A DNA stretch of 64,000 bases from Acanthaster planci (taxonomy: Eukaryota > Echinodermata > Asteroidea > Valvatida > Acanthasteridae): assembly GCF_001949145.1 (NCBI RefSeq), contig NW_019091371.1:2259469-2323468 (forward strand). Reading direction: 5' to 3'. The notes under the pieces are model-generated. The model searched no databases and had not been told where the DNA came from. It saw only the letters and a program-made list of their open reading frames with translations. Each line of letters starts with the position of its first letter. The first letter of the stretch is position 1. Of the stretch, positions 49,569 through 62,200 are shown in pieces. Made by a program: the position numbers and the translations under genes.

Positions 49569-49610
49569 CTACATGGTCAAGTATACAACATGGTGTGGAG
49601 ACTTCTGGTT

Positions 49611-49975
49611 AACAGGTGGCCCAGCTCAAGCCTCAAGATAATGTAAGCAAGCCGTAAGTCCGTCTTTGCTACTCTGGTCACTGTCCTTACAAAACTTTGG
49701 CCGGGTCTCAGGTCATCGGGTCAGGTCCTCACAAAACTCTCGCCAGGTCTTGAACCATGCTGGCCACGTCCTCTTGTCCCTTTGGCCATGCCTCAAGTCA
49801 CTCTAGCCTGGTCCTTATGCCACTGTGGTCTGGTATTAAGCCACACTGGTTACTTTCCCACATAGCGTTTGTCTAGGTTTAAGCCCACTCTGGTCACGGT
49901 TCAAGTCAATATGGTCAAGTCCTCACATCATTAAGGTCAAGCCTAACACCATACGGGTCAAGTCCTCTGTTCTAG
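49611..49975. repeat. Degenerate tandem repeat, ~25 bp unit
   Basis: Diverged copies of a unit like CTCTGGTCAAGTCCTCAAGCC. Confidence 0.6.
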
Positions 49976-50068
49976 CCTCTGATGTTCAAGTACCAAAAAT
50001 CATAAAATGTAAAAACTGCAACTCCACAAATAATTCAAATATTATTTTCATATTATATGAAATCATGA

Positions 50069-50291
50069 TCAATAATATGAAATTCTGAAGGAAATCCTGA
50101 CAGTTTTCTCACACTGTTTTGCGTATGTATTTTGTACCTTAGAGACGAACAGTTCTGGATCTGCTTCGTCGTGACTCATCATCCTGGCGCGTTCCTGTAT
50201 CATCTGGTGATAAATTGGCGGTGCCATCGTGTTGTTGCGCTTGGACCACAGGTACGTATCCGTTCCCTCCAACAAACCCAAGCAAGCATCT
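50069..50291 (-). CDS. HPS5: HPS5 last exon (read-through form)
   Basis: Acceptor TTTTTCTAG. Begins DACLGLLEGTDTYLW, aligning without gaps to the human C-terminus (ALIQSMLEKCDRFLW). Continues to TGA at 50071-50069, 50 residues past the human end. A donor AAG|GTACAA at 50138 offers a spliced alternative. Confidence 0.8.
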
Positions 50292-53200
50292 CTAGAAAAA
50301 TTGTTTCAAAATCTCAAACAAATTTCCGAGAAATATTTCAAGCACAAGTGCTGTTGACGCTTGTTCTTCTGTTGATTAGACAGAGAGGGATCAAAGTGCT
50401 GAAGCTAGCCCAGCAAAATGGACAGGCCCAGTTAAACAAAAGACAGGACAAGATAATTAAGAGATTACTGATGTTTCAATTACAGAAGGATCTCTGAGCT
50501 TTGGAGAAAGATTCTGCTAGACAGACTGAAACATCAGCTTCCATGTTATATAGCACAGTTTTTCACTTTGTTTTGTTTTATAACAGTTCTCAATGCAAGT
50601 TAAGCAGAACTTCCCTGCTGACATTTGAATTACGCTAACAGTGCAGATTATTCTGCCATTGGTCTTTGATGGACAGTAAATTTATACATTAATAATTTAG
50701 GTCATTCTAGTTAGTTAGCAAACGATATTATAATAATAACAATAATAAGCTTTATTTACAGATGGTAGCCATGTCACCTAAAAACAGATGGTTTTCAAAG
50801 AGCCATCTAACAATATTAAAATAGTCAAGAAAAATATACAACTACATTAAGTTATATTCAAACATATTGTTTTAATTCCCTTTTAATGCTGGGCCCAATG
50901 GATTGGTAGTTTGGCTATTTCTTACCCTTCGTGTTTTTCTATCATGCTGATCAAGATGCAGTTCCTGTAGAAGTCTCTGGAAAGCTCTCCAGAAGGTATG
51001 CTCGTGTCTGTCAGCATCCTAGTCGCCAATCCCGGGCCCATGCTTTTGACCAATAGCGTGCTGATTCTCTTCCATGTGACAGAGGGCGACCAATTGGATG
51101 GGAGACGGATGCCTTGCTGGGCATTCTTGCAGTCCATGCCCCAGTCGCATTCAGGCTTGGAGGACGGGTCCTGGCCTGACCAGTCGCAGGCATTGTCTGA
51201 TGAGGGTTTGGCGGTTGCCGGAGCCATCAACCAATGGCCGTCCTGCTCAGTCAGGAGCAAAGCACTGCAGGACAGACAGCAGATGCTTTTGGAGACAGAC
51301 TGTGATTTGCTCATCAGGTTGAGCAGCAGGATCCACTCATCCATGTTTTGGGGCAAGACTCCTTCGGCTAAAAAAAGGAATTCAGAATAAGAAATGATCA
51401 CATGTAAGGTAACACTGACCACTACCAATGAGCCTAAAGTTAAGAACTTGATCTGGCTGGTCGGAATGCACTGATAACTGATGGTTCATTTGGAAGACAA
51501 TGCACTTTAAATGCAAACTCCAATTTTGCCATATACATGTAGATCTGAGAAAACATTAATTTTGCCTTCTTTTGAGAAAATTTGCAGATTCTCATTCAAA
51601 AACAAGGGCCTGTAAACTGTAAGTTCAGATTTGGACATGAAGGATCTGGAAAAATACCTTCATCTGAGAAAAATTTCACATCAGCAAGTTGCAAGGCCAC
51701 CCTCAGTGCTCGCTGGCGCTGCTGGAGATCCAAGCACAATCTCAATGCACCCTGCCAAAAGCTGCAAGGAAAAGACAAGCAACAACTTACACAAACAGAA
51801 ATGCACAAATGTGCCGTCACTTGATTGATTATTCTAGTCAAAGCAGGTTTACCAACTCCCAGATTCGTCAGTGGCTTCCGCTCATCTCCGCTCTAGAATC
51901 AAGTGGACGCTTTGACATGGAAGCCTTCACCACTTCGTGCTGGGGTTCCCGGTACTGGAGACCTCAGGTTTATACGCATAGCCGGGGGTGCCCGAAATCG
52001 GTAAAAGGAGCTGGACCTTATAACAAAGACCTTACCAGGAACAAAAGACTGAGCTGCATCTATTGACGCCAAGGTATTCCAGCCAGACCTGCCGCCTTGT
52101 AAAAAGAGCCCAGATTGTACGGTGTTATGTAATTTTCTTTTGTTCCACAAACTGGCACAGTGCGCTGCAGACGTCTTTTCAATAGGGGCCGGATTAGCGT
52201 GCAGTGGTACAATGTGGCTCATCGCTGCGGTGGTGGAGCGTTTTTGTCCCCAGTGGTAATCTGCTTGCACTGAATGACCCAAACCATGGTATATTGTTTC
52301 AAAACAATGCTGGATTATCGTCACTATTGACAGTGAAAAAAATGTTGGTAATTCCCAGCAGCCTGGTCTTTTGTTACGAGTACAGTCTTTTGTTACAAGG
52401 CCCAGTTCCCTTTGTCCAATTTCAGACACCCCGGTTGTGCATATGAAGACTACGTGCCCGAAACCGGGCTCCCCAGCAGCAAGTGGTTAAATGCATGCAT
52501 CCAAAGCTTTTAATGTCAAATCTTCCAAACGCTGGCCTAATATGATTTTATGCACTTATGAATATGTAGGAGTCCCCAACCTCTGTAGCCAATGAGTTTG
52601 AAGTATAAGTCAGAGCCTCAAGGTGAAGATGGAGGCAATGATGCACTTTGGCAAGCCTGCAACAGGACACACTACCTGCTTGCTAGATGCATGTATTGTC
52701 AAATAGCCAATTCAAGTATCCTCACCCATGTTGAATGCATGCATTCAGTAGTCTGTCCTTGCATGTGGCAGGTAGGGACAGTATTTCATCAGCCAGGGTA
52801 CCATACTGCCATTCCTGCATGTGGGATCCAGGCCTTTAACAAAATCAGAAATGGCAATTTCACATTCATAAAATTTTCTGAAAACAAGTCGGACACCTTG
52901 ACAACAAAGCCACAAGAAGGCTCCAAAAAGTGAATTTGTTTATTTTCAGAATTCCTTTCATGATCAGAGATATTATGTCTTTTTTCGAATTATTTCTCTG
53001 TACCTCGGCATATTTCCACAAGCGCAGAACAGATCAGCTGTACCAGGTGCACCCTGGGAAAGGGCACAGGACAACAGATGACAAATGACCTCTTGGTCAC
53101 TGCAGATGGACGCCAGCATAGAATCTCTGTTTAAGAAAACAAATTTGACATCATCGCATTCTTCAAGTACCTTAAAGATTCAAAATGAAAATTCCGGTAT

Positions 53201-56200
53201 CAATGATGAATGAGGATCACAGACATACAAAGTAATCAGCATTAAAAACAGAGCCAGCACTTCAAATAAAAACAGCCGTAACTACATGTATCAAGATATC
53301 ATATGAGCTTCTCATAAAGAATTTGGCACATACCATTCTTGAGCCATTTGATCCACAGTTGGGATGCTGTCTATAATAATTTTATGGTTTACGGATCAAA
53401 AGTTACAGTGGTTTGAAAGAAGCCTTTTGAAGGAACCTAAAATCTGCCATATTGAAGGATTACAGCGGCACATTTTTCGTACTTCAACTTTCAAGGGCCA
53501 TCAAGCAGCATCAAGTTGCAGTGGCTGAGCTTTAATCCTGACAACAACCTTCAAAACGTCAAGATAAATTTTAAGGATCTATTAGGGTAAGAGTTAACAA
53601 CGTAGAAGTCATTCACCTATCCATGGCTTCCACAGATTCCAGCAATGTGGTGGCGTAGTCCAGAAAGCAGCCACGGGGGACAGTGTCTGCCTGGGTTAGG
53701 TGCATGACCTCCCATGGGGCCAGGTCCGGGAATGCCCCCACCATGACGTCCAGGGCTGTCTCTGTCTCACCTTGCTGCAACAGCCTGCCGAGAGGGAAGG
53801 GATAAAGGTGGTTTCATCTGTGCTTCCATACTATTAGCAAACGACATTAGCGACACAAAATTTCATCCAATCTGTGGACATTTTCCAGTGTGTGTTTTTC
53901 TTGCCACAGGAAAGCTGAGCTTGCTTTCAATTATTCAATTCTTGTATTTTTAAACCGTGGAGCTGCAACTGAACTACTGAAGCACAAGTGAAGCCTGCTG
54001 GGCGCATCCGTCTTTGGGAAAAACCTGAAATGCAGCTTTTATATCGCTCTTAGATGCATATATCTGCATCTGTTTTCAAAACTGATGCAACACAGCTGAT
54101 ATGCCAAACATCGAAAAGTATAACTCGTAAAGAAGCATTTTGCTCAACGTAAAGAATACATATGCACGCGCACATGTGCTGCAGATGAAATTTGCTGCGG
54201 CTTTCTGATGCGTCATACTAATGGTAGAAACTAAAATGTACATTATGTCATTTGCACGTGTTGTACTTGTGTGTTGCATATAGAGGATGCATCATTCTAA
54301 CACTATACCATCTTGTTTCACTTGTTTCCTGTTCTACAAACACGCACATGAATTCAAAGTGCCTACGCTGAAGACAGCTTCAGAGTTTCTTAGTGCAAGG
54401 GATGATGAGTTACCGTAGCGCTCTGGTAATTTCACATAACTCTGTTCATTAAACTGACCTCTGAACCAATGGATGTGAGTTGATATGGATTTGATTTGAA
54501 TGGCTGTTTGTGACCTATATACCAATGGATGTGAGTTGATATTGATTTGATTTGAATGGCTGTTTGTGACCTACGAACCGATGGTTGTGATTTGATACAG
54601 ATTCAATTTGAATGGCTGTTTGTGACCTCTGAACCAATGGTTGTAAGTTGATACAATGTACAGACTCGACTTGAATGGCTGTGTTTAGAAACCATCAGAT
54701 CTTACTGTCAAGGCACGTAATTCTTTGAACATGTCCACGGATGCCACATGGCAGATGTCCACCAATGAATGTTGTGTTTTTTTCCAAGACAGAGGTGCAT
54801 ACACCGTAGGCTGAAGCTGGATTGGTATGCTTCCAACAGCACATTGGTACACTGTGAATCAAGGGAATTAGACAAGCACAGCTTGCACAAATATAAGCCT
54901 GATTTGGCTGACCCCCTTTACCTGTTTATGTGGGAGATATTGACACAATTTCCTTTCTGCATTTCCGTCTTGATGACTTGGGCAAGTCTGCTGATGCCTC
55001 CTATTTGGTAGTCATCCTCCGAGTCACTCGCTGAAAAGATGCAGGGTAGGAACAAAGAATTTACAGCAGTGCACTTTCTGTACTTTCATGAGTTATCTTT
55101 TCTGTAAGGAAAGCTTAGTATATAAAGTATTCTCTATGTCCAACTTCTAAACTAAAAGTGTAGTCCAGAAAGTTCTGTTCGTTCTTTATCTTTTGAAGGT
55201 TTTATACAAACTTTTACTACCTTGCATGCAATCCAAAATGGAGGCCATTGTTTGTATTCGCCAGCCCTCTCTCCACTTCAGGACGTCTCGGACTCTATCA
55301 ACATCCAGCAGAAAGAAGAAGGAAGCCACAAAATTGGCAGATCTCTTGTCTTGCTCATCCATTGTTGTGTTATCTGTTTCCATGGATACGTATCCTTGAC
55401 TGCTGCTGTCTGTTACATTAAGTTGTGACGCGCCATGAGACGGTGTGCTGGATTGGCTAGTCCGATTCACACTTTGAACATTTGGGGGAAATTGGCCAAT
55501 TAGGGACTGTGTTACAAAGGTTCTGGGGTAGCGGGTGTTCATGTTTGGGTCTAAGAGAGGGTGGGATTGGTCAGTCTCTGGGGATGAGGATTCCCCTTGG
55601 AATGAGCCACTCCTCTCAGTATCTGACTGGATGGTCGTATTGGTTGGAGTGGCATCGGACCCAAACACACCCATCTCAAAACAAAGTAAGGCAAGGTCAG
55701 ACATGTCTTGCAGGACTTTCTCTGGAAGACCCAAGGGGTCGGACAACTGCCATCTGCTTCTACTGCGACTTGGCGCAGAGAAATTCAAGATGTCCCTTGT
55801 CAGTGCATCCGTTTCACCAACTTCCTTTTTGGGGTAGGGTAAATCCTGATTTGATGAGACTGAGCCGTCTTCACCAACAAATGGATTCTTTTCTTCATCT
55901 CCACAAGTTCCCGGCTGCCGGTCCATTGGCATTGCTCCCTTGATCTCTTCAAAGGATTCTGTCTGCAGATGGTGGTTCTTAGGTGCTAATGCTTTCTGGA
56001 GTACGTGTAACCATTTCTCCAGGACATCACAGCAATCATTAACGCTCAGGGACAACTTGGGATCTTGCAAGCTTTGCCTACAGAAGAAATAACAAGTGAA
56101 ACTGACCACCGATTCTTGGTCCATAAACTTGATTTAACTTGTATCAACCCCGCAGTTACATTTATAAGCTTGATGATCCAACTACATGTACTCACTTGGC

Positions 56201-59200
56201 TTCGAAGGTTGCTTGGGCCAACTTCCTGACTGCATCGTCTACCAGCCCTTTACAATATTCCAACTTTTCCTTCTCTGTATTGACGACGAGGTCAAAAGAT
56301 CTGGCCGGTGGGTCAAACGAGGTAGCTCTGGGCACAGCCGACTGCAATTGCCGGTGCTCCGAACTGGCAGACGGCATGAGAGTGTTGTGCAAGGAGTCCG
56401 TACGAGACCGACGGTGGGGTGCGGTGGGTTCCGGGCTGGGGTCTTCAGGGGTGGTCAGAGGTTGCCTCTCTGCTGGCGTCACCGTGGTAATCAGGTCTTT
56501 TTCTGGACTGCCAATCTCTGGCTCGCTGCTCATCTGTCTCAGAAACGTCTTGGTTTTTACCAACTTGGACGATAAACTGTCCCACCAGCAAATAGGGGAA
56601 AAACACATTTAATGTTGGACCTTGAAAAGTTTTCAAAATGTAATTAAGTTCTTTTAATAACCAAGGTGGTTTTTGTGAATGTAGATTGCTACTTCATTGA
56701 AAAAACAGTGTTCAAACTTTCGCTCCTCACTAAAACGTCGCAGCTACCGCTAGAAATAAGGCGTGTGCCTATGAAAGGTGGCGAGCAGCCACAACCTCTT
56801 TCCAAAAGCCTGGTTCATACTTCAGTATGAACTGGCCTTAAGGGGCGTATTCGAAACCCCATTCTCGTGTTAGAAGAACACGAGAACGGGGTTTCGAACG
56901 GGGAGAATCAACAAGCAAACATTGTTCGCGAACAAGATTCTCACACCTCACTTTCTGGGGAGTGGAGGGAGAACACCAAGAGCAAAGATGGCGGATACAG
57001 GCACACACCGTAACTTAATGTTGGTTTTTTTACATAAAATAGAAAACACTCCTCATAAGGAAAATAAAACCCAGAGCAAATACTCATGGCTATCGGAGAG
57101 GCTTTACCCTGACCACTTAATATGGATATTTGTTGATATTAATTTATGTGAGATGGTAAATGTCATGCCATCTTTTCATTTGGTGTCAAAATGGCGACTC
57201 CTATCTCGACCTTCAGTGCAACTGCACTCCTTTTGCACTTCAGCCTTTAGGATCAACAACCCAAGAAAGAACACTGTTCGTGAGTCCCATGAGAATGGGG
57301 TTTCGAATAGGCCCTAGGTGTTTGTACTCTTTACCACAGCCCACGGATTGGAACACGGTCACATTTCTGCCAATACCTCTCTTTCACTGCAGACAGAGAT
57401 GGGCCCAGAAACTGGGCGGCGAGCTTGGGTCCTGTCATGGTAAACATCATGGACGACCCACCCCAGAACATATCTTCGCCGGGATCGAACAGTCCGGTCC
57501 CGACCATGGACTCGCTGCCGAAGCTGTTTAATTGTGGAGAATCTGCTCCCTGGTCCAGCTGGCTTGACCGCTTGGTGGGGGTGGGGGTTGGGGACAGTTG
57601 GGAGGCGGGCTGAGAGGAGAAACTCTGGGATCGTTTGATAGGGGTGCTCGTCACTGGGCTTCTGACGGGCAGTTTTGGCATGGCCTTGGGCGACACTGGC
57701 ACCGCGGAGATGGAATCAATCTTTGGAGGGTGGTCAGGTTTGGAAGAAACCTGAGGTTTATCTACGGTGAATTTCAAAAAAAAATGGGTCAGCAAAACAG
57801 TGTGCATTTCCACGGACATGCTTGTTACATACAGGCCCACCAGTACAGAGCACAGAAGTGAATACCTCACATGCACAATTAGCGTGTAAAAGGCATTAGT
57901 GCAAGAACCAGCGCGTGAACCAACTCGCGCGCACCCAATTCATTTGCACTGTATTCTCTTGGCACAAAATGACATCAAACTATATGTGTGTGGCCTTGAT
58001 ATTCAAATGACCATAACAATAAGACCATGTCGGATTGAGTCAACCTCCATCTCACGATGCCCTAGTCCCTCTCACCAAAGTCAATGATGCGGCTCTTCTT
58101 TGAGCGCTTCTTGTCCTTGGCTGAGTAGAACTGCTTCCGGGCTCGACGTCCGTCCCTGTCTGGGCCAATCATCGGATCGACCATGGGCAGGGACATGGTC
58201 CGCCGGATGGCTGGACAATCTTCCTGAGCGCCTGCTGCCTCTTCTATCAAAGGCGCACTTTTGAGATCCGTATCTACAGTGGAAAACAGAAAAGTGATGG
58301 GCCGCACCAAAGAACAGTGAAAAAAAAAAACCTAACCAGGGCAATTCGCTTCTAATCTTTATCTTGTCCAATAACCATAACCCCCCAGGCCCTTTTTGCT
58401 AGAGACCCTCCTCAATCCTCCAATTTGGGGGTGGCTGCCTCAGTCCTTCAAAATCCTCTGGCAATTCCTGTCATTATGTTGAGGCAGTGCGAATGGCATT
58501 TTTGAGCAGTGCGGTTGATTCAAAAGAAATATCGGGCTGAATTTATGCCTGACTGCGCAAGAACAACACCAGGTCTAATCCACGGCCTTCACTCGTGGCA
58601 TCCCTCATAATCAGCCATGCACTTTTGCCATTCACCTTCAATCCTCCAATATCCTCCAAAACAGCCTGAAAGATATTGGAGGATTGAGGAGGGTTAGGGA
58701 TAATGAAGGTGCGTGAAGACCTGTAAACCAATACTTAATATTTATAATCGCAATTGCATTTTCACTGTTGAAAAAGCCTAATCTTTGGGGGAGCCTTTTT
58801 CACAGTTACTTAAAACTACATGCATATATCGGTACAAAAACATCCAAATTCTTAACTTCCAAAAGACAAAACCTAATGGTAAAATGCAAAACTTGTAACA
58901 AAAAAAAAGCGATCATCCAACCAATGTGAGTTCCTTATAGCAACTTGCCAACACTTGAACTTGCAACACTTGCAAGTTCGAGCAGCGATTTGTTATGCAC
59001 AATGGATTGTGCCAGGTACATGTATATGTACATGTACGGTACCCTGGATACATTTTGTGCACAGGTTACCAGGGAAAATCGACCCACGGTTGACAAATGG
59101 TCACTGCTCGAGCTTACCCCCAAAATGCCAAAGTATTGACTGATTTTGTGTAATGAGAAATTGTGCAATATACCGGTATGAACGGAACACCTAGAATAAT

Positions 59201-62200
59201 GTGATATTTTCAACATCGCTTGACATTGGGCACTTGACATGCTTGCAATTATTCCTTACCAACCCGTCTGCTTACCTTTGAGGTCACGGGCAGCTGCTAT
59301 TGACTCAAGTGGCAAATGAGTTAGCCTTGGCCTCTGTTGTGGGGTTAGCAATGTTGGGTGTGTCTCACTCGGAACCATGTGGCCCATCTGAGAATGATCA
59401 TGTTGTGTGATTTCTGAGCTAACATCTGTGGTAAATCTACCCGAATCGGTTAATTGCTGATCTTGTGCATGGCCCATTCCTGAATGGTCCGGCTGGGAAG
59501 GGGATGGCATACTATTTTGGGAATGACATTTCTCTGAAGATTGGGTGTCCGTCGCAACGGAATAACTGCACTGTGACGACGCGTTATTATGCATCTTCAC
59601 AGCATCTCTGGCTGTGGTACCATGTGGACGAGAGACTGAAGTGTTCGAGGACGTGTCATCAGAACTAGCCTTGCACGGATTGGCTGAGTCCCCTGGGCTG
59701 CTAGGGTCACTGCCCGCTCTCTTCCTTTCGTCGGCTTTGGTTGATGGACTGTCCTGAAGGTTTTCCATCCGGGGGCCCGTTGACAGATTTGTCACAGGAT
59801 TCTCGCTGGTGGAATTGAGGGACTCTGCTATGCTGGAGTCTAGTTCTCCGTCTTTGACTAATGCCTACAAGTGATAATGTAAAACAAAACACAAGAAGAC
59901 AACAGTCATTTTTGAACACATGCATGATGAACATCACTCTACATTTGTGACTTACATGTAAGCCAAGTTGCTGAACCAACTGTTGCCAATATGCTGAGAG
60001 CGTCCAAACAGCGTTCAAACTGATGCTGCAGGCATTCATGGAAGTTTTCACTCCTCTCAATATCTACGAAGCCACAGTTATCACATGCACACAAATGGGT
60101 GTGAAGCGTTCTGATACTCAACAGTGACTTTAATACATACATGTACATGTAGTAGCATTAATGACACATGTACACTTGTTAACTTTAAATGTAAAATATA
60201 CACGATACAATGGCCTACCGCTACATGTACATGTATCTTGCCCAATGTAAATTAATACACTGTTACAGTATTCTACCAACTGTCTTTTATCGCTGGGCAC
60301 AGGTGAGAGGTATATCTACAGGTACTACAATTTTGAGCATGAACATCTGCCGTGTAAAACTAAAACCAAGAGGAAAACTAGACTAGACTTCTAGATGTAG
60401 GCAAAGGTAATCATATTTTTTTTAATGCTTTCACAGCAATACATGTATGTGCGCAGTCAATGTGGCACACGCTATGTACATGCAAATGTTTTACACGAGT
60501 GTTGTACAACTTGAGTCCATGACAAGTCCATCGTGGGTCATCCTGTCATATGAAGCAAACTACATGTATGGGACAGAAAGATGCCCCTCCCCGCCTTTGT
60601 GTTGGTCATTGTTACACTGGCACAATGTATCTCAGGAATTCTTTTCAGACATCTAAGGGGGATGTGTCAAGTGACATTAAGCTAGAGTGTGTATATAGGG
60701 ATTGGACTTGTTGGGGAAACAAGGTATACATCCTGTCTTAAGTCAATTTACAACCTGTTTAAATGAACTGTGACAATTTTTCCTCTGTCATTATTCACCC
60801 TGTAACTTAAAATGACTAGTCTTGTGACGGGACTTGTGAAAGGACTTCTAACGGACCCAAATACAACACTGTTCAACACTTCCTCAGGTGCACAAATGCT
60901 CTCTGGATGAACATACAGAAGACAGTAAAACTTTGGAGGATTTTAAGGCGTGGTTACAGGAAACTTAATTTCCCAAAATTATCGTCTAAGAGTAACACTT
61001 GGCAATTAACACTGTGATAACAGAATGTGACTTTTTGTTATTACTGTGAGTTTATTCTAGATGTGAATGTGGAAGAGGTGGAAATTAGAATTACTGTTAT
61101 GGTAATAATCCTGTCCCATTACTGTAGTGTAAATTTTTGAGTTGGCTCATGTGGGGCCATCACCGCTGATCCTAACCTTCCCGGGTATTTTGGTTAGAAA
61201 CCCTGCCAGACGCAGAAGTTGGCATCATTTATCAAAGTGGCTTGCCAGGCAGTGCCACAAGATCCAACAGGTTGATCATCCCCAAGGCCAAACAGCCTGG
61301 GAGTCTACGGTTGCCACCACAGGATCCAACAGAGGCTTTGCATGGCAGCTATCTTGAAGGGCAGTTGGTTTGTTCCACAGGAAGCCTCCTTAGTGCATAC
61401 CCTGTGGAACAAAAGCACTGCCCTATGGTACAAGATGGCAGCCATGTAAACCATCTACATGTATAGTGGCACTGTTCAGTGGGACTATCTGTACTGGTAC
61501 ATTACACAAAGCTGTCATTGACCAAACATGGGCAGTTTGATGGGCTGCTCTTGATTGCCTAGTGCAAACAAAGTGCACCAAGCTGTTAGCACCTGTTTCA
61601 TGATGCTACCTCTGGCAGGGCTTAAATTGAACAATTAAAGTACCCAATGTACCGCACATCAATGTACATGAATCACATCAGTGGTTTGAATAATCTGTGC
61701 ACAGGACCCATGTGCGATCAACTGCCCGTAAGTACAATGTACGGTACGTGGGCGTATGTGGCGTTCTTGTCAACGGTGTATACTGTACACTACTGTCATG
61801 ACAACTTTGCTCCTTGAAGTTAGTACACGTGAATGGGTGTTTCAAGTAAAACTTTAGTTGGCGATTTGCGTGCACTCAACTAGTGGGACAGACAGAATGA
61901 AACCACATGCCATGCAAGGGGGAGGCAAAAATGATGGATACATACACGTGTATTGCCTTCAGAGGGTTTCTGTTGCAGAAATGAGCAAAACAGAAATATG
62001 GTAATGTAATTATCCGATACATATGTGTACATGTACATGAACATTTCAGGAAATGCCAATATAGATACATGTACCAGTATCCTAATATCTATGACAGGTG
62101 TCAGAATTTATATTGTACAATGCACACAGTGTTTCATATCCTAAATACATGTGTGCCATTCTTTGTTTTGGCACGGAGATTGGGAATAGCCTGGAGCATT

